Source of the DNA: Rhabditoides inermis
Taxonomy: Eukaryota; Nematoda; Chromadorea; Rhabditida; Rhabditidae
Direction: 5' to 3'
Length of the DNA stretch: 64,000 bases
Assembly (NCBI GenBank): GCA_963966185.1
Contig: CAWZYM010000086.1
Location: 165,001-229,000, forward strand
The notes under the pieces are model-generated. The model was not told where the DNA came from and did not search any database. It saw nothing but the letters and a program-made list of their open reading frames with translations. Numbering within the stretch: the stretch's first letter is position 1; the number at the start of each line of letters is the position of its first letter. The position numbers and the translations under genes are program-made. Below, piece after piece: positions 58,466 through 64,000 of the stretch.

Positions 58466-58874
58466 TGTCGCAAGGGGTACGAAACCACCGTATACGAAAC
58501 TAAGGCCAACTCAGACACCACACAAGATTCTATTCATACAAGTTTATCTCAACAACACGCAATCACAAGAAATAGTAGCGGAACGGAAAGATTCACGCTC
58601 TATTCGGTTCTATGCGCGTTGTGTTATTTGTTCTCATTTTTAGATTACAATTATTACAATTTAATTCATTTTGTCTGCCATTCATCTGGAAGTCGACTGC
58701 AATCTAGTGCGGCCTGACTCCAGCCGCTCTCCGCGCAGACTGAATTCTGCACGGTTTAGGATAACACGGTAGCGAAAAGCTATCGCGGCGGGACTAATTC
58801 ATTATTCATTTGAATATCTGGCATTAGTAATATGGAAGAAAGTATTCGCGGAAATCGTCGCGCACAGTCCGCGA
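58466..58874. mobile_element. 409-bp insertion inside the RT region
   Basis: CACTCTT is found directly before it (58459-58465) and again at its right side (58875-58881). The RT reading frame is continuous once this segment is set aside, so it is a secondary insertion with a 7-bp target duplication. The ends (TGTCGC and CGCGA) are only weakly inverted. Short and non-coding; class unknown, possibly a non-autonomous DNA element. Confidence 0.65.
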
Positions 58875-58881
58875 CACTCTT

Positions 58882-60284
58882 CTGTTTATCCAGTCGACAT
58901 CTGTGTGTTCTGTGCCCGCGATTTGGCGTCTCGGGTACATCAAACCCATTCATAAGAGTGGACCATCCCATGACGTGTCTAATTACAGGCCGATCACACT
59001 AACTTCCACCGTAAGCAAGGTTTTAGAGAGAATTTGTGTCTCCCAAATCACTTCTTTTCTCGATCGCAATTGCTTACTCACTCGCAATCAGTATGGATTT
59101 CGCAAAGGTAGATCTACATCTACCCAACTTGTCCAATGTCTCTCCCACTGGTCTCGCGAACTGACCGATGGAAAGGTCGTCGACTGTCTGTATGTGGATT
59201 ACACGAAAGCTTTTGACACTATCAATCATGATATGTTGTCCGCTAAGTTGTATTCAATTGGAGTGCGAGGCAATGCTCTTTCATGGTTAATGAGTTTTTT
59301 TGCGCGATCGGACCACTCACGTATCAATCGATAACACACTGTCTGCCCCGAGGCTCGTCAATTGCGGGGTAGCTGCCTAGGCCCTCTTCTATTTAATATC
59401 TTCATAAATGACATTGCGCGCTCTCTCCCTCCCGGGATGCACTTTGTTTTATACGCGGACGACGTGAAGGTGTATTTCTCATACGACCCTCTCGATCCGT
59501 CCGCCCACTCTCGCTTCCAAGCTGCAGTTGATGCAGTGTGCGAGTGGTCGCATAAGTGGGGTCTCACCATCTCGATTTCTAAAACATACATCTTACATCT
59601 GGGCAAGCACAATCCGCGTTCTGTATACACTGCCGGCGATACTCCTCTGCGAGCTACAGATTGTGTGAAAGACCTCGGTGTCTGGATCACTAACAATCTG
59701 TGCTTCGAAACTCACATCTCCCGCATAGTCAATGGCGCGCTTTGGTCAATAAACAACTTTCTGAGAGCATATCAAACACGCAATCTCACTGTTCTAGTGA
59801 AAGCTTATGTAACATACATTCGCTGTAAGCTTGAATATTGTACAGAAGTGTGGAGTCCATCTAGCGTGCGGATGGTGAACCTGTTAGAGGGCGTGCAACG
59901 CTACTTTACGCGACGCATCTGCCATCGAGCCACCTTTCTCTCGGGTATTCTGAGAGGCTCCGCCTGCTGGGTCTCGAGACACTTGAGTCTCGTAGATTCT
60001 TGAATGACGTCACTTTCCTCTTCAAAATTGCCCACCATATTTCGCCGTTTGATGCAGATGGTATATTCAATATCATCCCAACTTCAACAAGGCATTCACA
60101 CAACATGCGAATTATCCCTTCTTTTGATCCTGCAAACAAACTACTCACGAGCATTCACAGAGCCTATACTTACTGGAATAGCCTTTCTTCTGATGTGGTG
60201 GGAGTGCGAAGTGCGGAGCAGTTCAGAGAACTTCTCAGATCTGGATCTGGCGATTTCCCGTTGTCTCGGATTCGTGCATCATGA
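58882..60284 (+). pseudogene. Non-LTR reverse transcriptase, damaged
   Basis: Blocks LGYIKPIHKSGPSHDVSNYR, NQYGFRKGRSTSTQLV and VDYTKAFDTINHDML (catalytic Asp), a TAA stop at 59332-59334, then GPLLFNIFINDI and FVLYADDVKVYFS (catalytic YADD). A further frameshift near 59960 precedes the C-terminal block (YTYWNSLSSDVV). The stop and frameshift mean the copy is inactive. Confidence 0.85.
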
Positions 60285-60505
60285 CTGGAGAGTTTGGACG
60301 TCTCTCACATGTCATCTCTTGTGCGCATGTATCTGTGTCCCACACTTCATACGTTCCATTTCGCCTTTGTCTCCGCCAGTTCCCTTGAGCAAGGCGCGGT
60401 AGTAGCTCATCTCGTTTTACCCCCCCCCCCCCACACACACTATCGTATTATCACTGTAATGTCCTTTTACAACTCGCACATTTTAATCACCCTTATATGC
60501 GATAA

Positions 60506-60530
60506 ATTGAATTGAATTGAATTGAATTGA
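60506..60530. repeat. (ATTGA)n tail of the non-LTR element
   Basis: Five pentamers at the 3' end, the type of short-repeat tail found on CR1-like elements. Confidence 0.8.
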
Positions 60531-60769
60531 ACGCCTTTTTTTCGTGTGGTAACGGGACGGTCTGTGGTAATTGGTGTGGTAACGCGGTAACAGCTTTGAA
60601 TCGTTATTTTTTCGTTTGTTTTGCATTATAATGGGTCAAGTTATGATCCAAAGTCGAAAATAATGCGCCACTGTTCCTTTAAGCACCGGAAGTTTACAAG
60701 CATTCTCGTGCGCGATGGATCATTGCGCATCCATCGCGCAAAAATGGGTTAGGGAAACCAAGGTACGGT

Positions 60770-61327
60770 CCCCGTTGGTACAAAGCGTTTGTCAAACTTG
60801 AAACACGTTTTTGCACAAGTCCTCCCCACATAAGAAATGAAAAAAATGAATGAATTTTGATATTCAATTGGTTCAATTATTCTTACTTGCACTATTACAG
60901 TATGAATGGACTGCGGAGCGGAAGAATAAGACATCCTGTCATCAATCTTCAGAATAAAACACACGAGAGCCTTTGACCAACTCAAATAATAATAAAAAAT
61001 GTTTTGCATATGATCCAATACTTTTTTTTCGTGTTTTTTTTTCATTGTCTCGCATCCCGCGGCGTAAGCGATGGCCTCTTCTTGCATTCCTAGCCACGCG
61101 TACCGCCTTCGGATCTTCGCGAGTGTGCGGCTACCGTTTTGATGTCTGCCGCCGCTACGAGCCTCGTGGTACTCCTTTACCAGCTCCGCTCGACTTGATT
61201 CGGGAATCACGATCCGTTCCCTCTCCCGCGCCTTGCCTTCCGAGATGTTCCGCTTGTCATTCGGATCGACGCTCCTGAAAACAAGAATACCGTTCTTGCT
61301 AACAGAACAACTTAAATGAGCATAGCA
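60770..61327 (-). pseudogene. Gypsy integrase zinc-domain fragment
   Basis: Minus-strand frame with NGILVFRSVDPNDKRNISEG, SSRAELVKEYHEARSGGRHQ and RTLAKIRRRYAWLGMQ, the HHCC region of gypsy integrase, ending in a degenerate ETMKKKHEKK. No DDE core follows. It is the downstream part of the pol relic whose RT/RNase H lies at 62514-64000. Confidence 0.8.
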
Positions 61328-61329
61328 TA

Positions 61330-62511
61330 CCACTCTAAATTTTGTGAATAAACTACAACTAGCACGTGAAAATATATGAAAATACGATCTCTTTTCATAA
61401 AAAAAATGTGCTGAAAATGAACAGATCATGTAAAATAGGTGTTCGTAATTTTCGTAGTGTATGGGGGCAGTCCTATAGACTACGATAAGTTGTGGGTCGC
61501 AGGTTTCGTTTTCGACGATAGGTTTCACGTTTGTTATTTTTTACTATAATAATAATGGTTTATCCATAGGTGCAGACAAAACACAAACACAATATACAAA
61601 CTTGGGGCGGAATGTACAAAGGTTTAGTGTTTTGTCCCCGGATGGGTCCTTGGAGGGTATTGCTCCCTATAGCAAAGCCTCATCCGGTGGGTAGCATCTT
61701 TTGAGAATCTTCTTTCTTCTTCCATATAGAGTATGCGGCCTTGATCCATCCTTGAACGCGTGAGCCTTATGGACCACGTTGCCTCTACCGTCGAACGTTA
61801 TCGAACTTCTCGCGTCCATTTGCATACTTGCTCCCGGTCGATCCATTCGTCACCATCATGTTGCGAAATCCAAGAAATCCGCGAGTTACCCACTAGTGCA
61901 CTTCCAACAGGCTTATTTGGCTCCTCCTTATCGTCTCACAGTGAACGGCTCCAGATATCGATCGATAACAATGACGTACTTCTCTTCCGTTCGCGGGTGC
62001 CACCGTAGCTCTTCAAATCGTTTTCGCTTTGTACCTTCTTTTCCTCCAATCGAGAATCCGCGCTTTGCCCACTAGTGCACTTCCAACAGGCTTATTTGGC
62101 GTCGCCTTATCGTCTCGCAGTGAACGGCCTCAATTCGAGAATCAGTCGATACTCCAAGAAACCTCATATCCAAGCGGCGGCGGCGGTGACTTTCATTGTC
62201 GTCGGGTGGTCATTCGAGGGAGCGCGGGAAGGGGCAACCGCTCGCGGGGACGGGAAAATGAGAAGTGATATCTATCTATCGATATCTATTAAATATTTCT
62301 ATTGTTCACAGTTTCTCCGAACCATGTAGAAGTAAAAAGATAACTCGTTTTCTGGTAAAATACGCGTTTGAGTTCCATTGGAGCATTGTTCACTAACACT
62401 ATTTTGAGAGTTATGTTTTGTAAATTGGGAAATACAATTTCGTATTCACCGAAATTTGACATGTTCATAATACATATTCGAAAAGAATCCATGACATGAA
62501 ATTTAGAGTGG
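61330..62511. mobile_element. 1.2-kb TIR element with TA target duplication
   Basis: The left end CCACTCTAAATTT (61330) and right end AAATTTAGAGTGG (to 62511) are perfect 13-bp inverted repeats, each flanked by TA. It splits the gypsy relic pol. No transposase was seen, so it is likely a non-autonomous Tc1/mariner-type element. It contains an internal direct repeat. Confidence 0.75.
61876..62132. repeat. Internal direct repeat, two ~77-bp copies
   Basis: Copies at 61876-61952 and 62056-62132 (period 180) share CCACTAGTGCACTTCCAACA and flanking bases with few changes. Confidence 0.8.
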
Positions 62512-62513
62512 TA

Positions 62514-64000
62514 CTTTCCTTTAATGCAAACTCCATAAATTTCCTGTACTGCTGGATGGTCTCGCCTTCTTCCCTGTCCACCGTCTCCTGTCTTAGCGCC
62601 ACATGAATCCTCTGGCAGAACTTGTCATCCATCTGTCTCTGCAATAAAGACTGGTTGTCCTCCACAGCTCTCACTTTCGGGTTCGTGCGATGTGGCCTGT
62701 TCATGTTGACCATGATCGCTAGACACACCGGGAACTCGATGATGTCCTCCACTTCCGGTGTACCATCCCGGTGTACCATCCTTGACTGGGTTGCACCTGG
62801 ACAGATAGTCCGCCATCACGTTCGCTCTTCCCTTGATGTAGTGGAAGGAGACGTCCCTTGCTTGCAGCTCGACCACCCACTTGACCAAACGGTCGTGAGT
62901 GTCTCCGCCCTTCAGCAGAGTAGTCAACGGCTTGTGGTCTGTAAAGATCTTGGTATGGTTACCGTAGATGATAGGGCAAAAGTGCCGCGTCGCGGCGACG
63001 ATAGCGAAAAGCTCCGCATCTGTCGCGCTGTACAGTCTTCTTTGCACTTCTGACAGTGCCTTGCTGAAGTATCCAATCGGTGCCAGCTTCTTGGATCCCG
63101 GCTCGACAGCCTGCATGAGAACTGCTCCGACGGCGTCCTTTGAAGCGTCTGTGTGCATCACGAACTCGTCGTTTCTTGGGTGGTGCAGACAGGGCTCATT
63201 GACGATCGCCGTCTTGATATCCTCGAAAGACTTGTCTTCAACAGCTGTCCACTGGAAAGGTGCCTTAGCCTTCGTCAAGTCGCGCAGCGGCTTGGCTAAG
63301 CCCGCCAGGTTGTGGGTGAATGCTGCAAGAAAGTTAGCAAAACCCAAAAAAGATTGTACCTGCTTGACAGTCTTTGGTGCCTTGAAGTTCTTCGCCACTA
63401 AGATGTGTCGCCGGCTCGGCCTGTACACATCTCCGTCGATCTCGATTCCTAGGAACGTGATTGTTCCTAGCCCAATCTAATCTCCGTCTTCTTGGCAGAC
63501 GCCTTGAGGTTGAACTGCCGCAGCCTGTCCAGCACTCTCCTCAGCGACTCCAAGTGGTTCTCGAAGGTGTCGTTGTAGATGATGATGTCCATGTAGGCGC
63601 TCACATTGCTGTGAAGTCCTGTCAAGACCCTTCCCATAGCGTTATTGAACGCTGCCGGTCCATTCGTTATGCCAAACGGCATGAACCAGAAAAGAAAGTT
63701 ACCTTGCGGTGTTGTTATGCCGCACTTCCTCTTCGCCTTGTCGCTCAGTTTCAGCTGCATGAAACCTGAAGCGAGATCAATGCTGGAATAGTACCTGTGT
63801 CCAGCCATCTTCCGAAGAACATTGTCCATGAGTGGCAACTCATGGTGCTGCTTCAACGTGACTGCGTTGAGCTTCCGGAAGTCCGTGCACAGCCGAATAC
63901 TTCCGTCCTTCTTACCTACCGGGACTGCGTTATGCATCCATTCCCGCTGCGTGGTCGGCTCGATCCGCCTCGCTGCCAGCCAGGCTGCCACTTGGTCGGC
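62514..64000 (-). pseudogene. Gypsy RT/RNase H relic (continues off the right edge)
   Basis: Minus strand. RT: RLCTDFRKLNAVTLKQHHEL, YYSSIDLASGFMQLKLSD and FMPFGITNGPAAFNNAMG. The catalytic box reads AYMDIIIY: one Asp codon of YMDD is missing. A frameshift near 63466-63480 separates the next part (FKAPKTVKQVQSFLGFANFL, MHTDASKDAVGAVL, FTDHKPLTTLL, RNase H). It then runs into the connection region before the TIR element. Related to, but clearly diverged from, the complete element at 46731. Confidence 0.88.

Larger units (their letters stand above)
46008..60531 (+). mobile_element. Non-LTR (CR1/jockey-like) retrotransposon, interrupted
   Basis: Order: ORF1-like frame 46008-46541; start of an endonuclease frame near 46670 (VVLLNARSVRNKL); LTR-element insertion at 46731-57109; endonuclease continuing from 57114; RT with a second insertion at 58466-58874; RT end near 60284; 3' tail of (ATTGA)n at 60506-60530. 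The (ATTGA)n tail and EN-RT order suit CR1/jockey-type elements. Frameshifts and stops show that the copy is dead. The 5' limit is uncertain. Confidence 0.75.
45700..60682 (-). mobile_element. Outer TIR element with tRNA-like block, split by later insertions
   Basis: The left end TTAAAGGAACAGAGGCG and the right end CGCCACTGTTCCTTTAA are inverted and match the ends of the 42883-43203 element. The 11-mer GCACCGGAAGT lies just outside each end (45682-45692 and 60683-60693), like a target duplication, with a few extra bases on the left. A tRNA-like block is on the minus strand near 45838-45886 (A-box-like TGGCGCAGTGG; weak B-box). Almost all of its present length is a non-LTR element that itself contains an LTR element. 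Confidence 0.55.

Overview
The window is nuclear DNA of an invertebrate animal, probably a nematode. Genes are cut into many short exons (about 60-150 nt) by short introns, acceptors are mostly TTTCAG or TTGCAG, and gene content is typically metazoan. Introns are loaded with GA/CT microsatellites and foldback elements. Exon limits given here were read by eye from splice consensus, reading phase and family similarity, so they can be wrong at a few junctions. The nematode call is inference.

Left and middle (1-45.5 kb) is a gene block. Reading left to right: an ABCA-type transporter running off the left edge (-, 1-7265); an unrecognised coiled-coil protein (-, 9.66-12.4 kb); an ODR-4 homologue (-, 12.7-15.5 kb); an IMP/IGF2BP four-KH RNA-binding protein (+, 17.8-21.4 kb); a 42-bp minisatellite (22.4-23.0 kb); a Mediator MED1-like subunit (-, 23.3-29.3 kb); TIM10 (-); TM2D1 (-); mitochondrial DnaJ TID1/DNAJA3 (+); TOM7 (-); UFM1 (-); a prominin (-, 36.9-42.0 kb); and an unrecognised secreted protein with a threonine run (-, 42.3-45.5 kb). 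Several same-strand neighbours lie only 240-330 bp apart, and several start codons sit just behind an acceptor-like CAG. That fits trans-splicing or operons but does not prove either.

Right end (45.7-64 kb) is a transposon nest. A terminal-inverted-repeat element with a tRNA-like segment holds a CR1/jockey-like non-LTR retrotransposon. Inside that non-LTR element sits a complete 10.4-kb Ty3/gypsy element with 565-bp LTRs that look identical and a 4-bp target duplication. A second, 409-bp insertion lies in its RT region. To the right, a decayed minus-strand gypsy pol relic is split by a 1.2-kb TIR element with TA ends.

The most unusual object is the complete gypsy element. A conserved core (GGCTTGTTATCGCCGCCCAA) occurs in the LTR leader, before gag, before a separate pol frame, and before a small frame that becomes arginine-rich if a 55-nt intron is removed. 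Its gag-pro frame also carries two hydrophobic segments between the zinc knuckles and the protease. The layout resembles a multi-cistron element with a shared leader/body signal.
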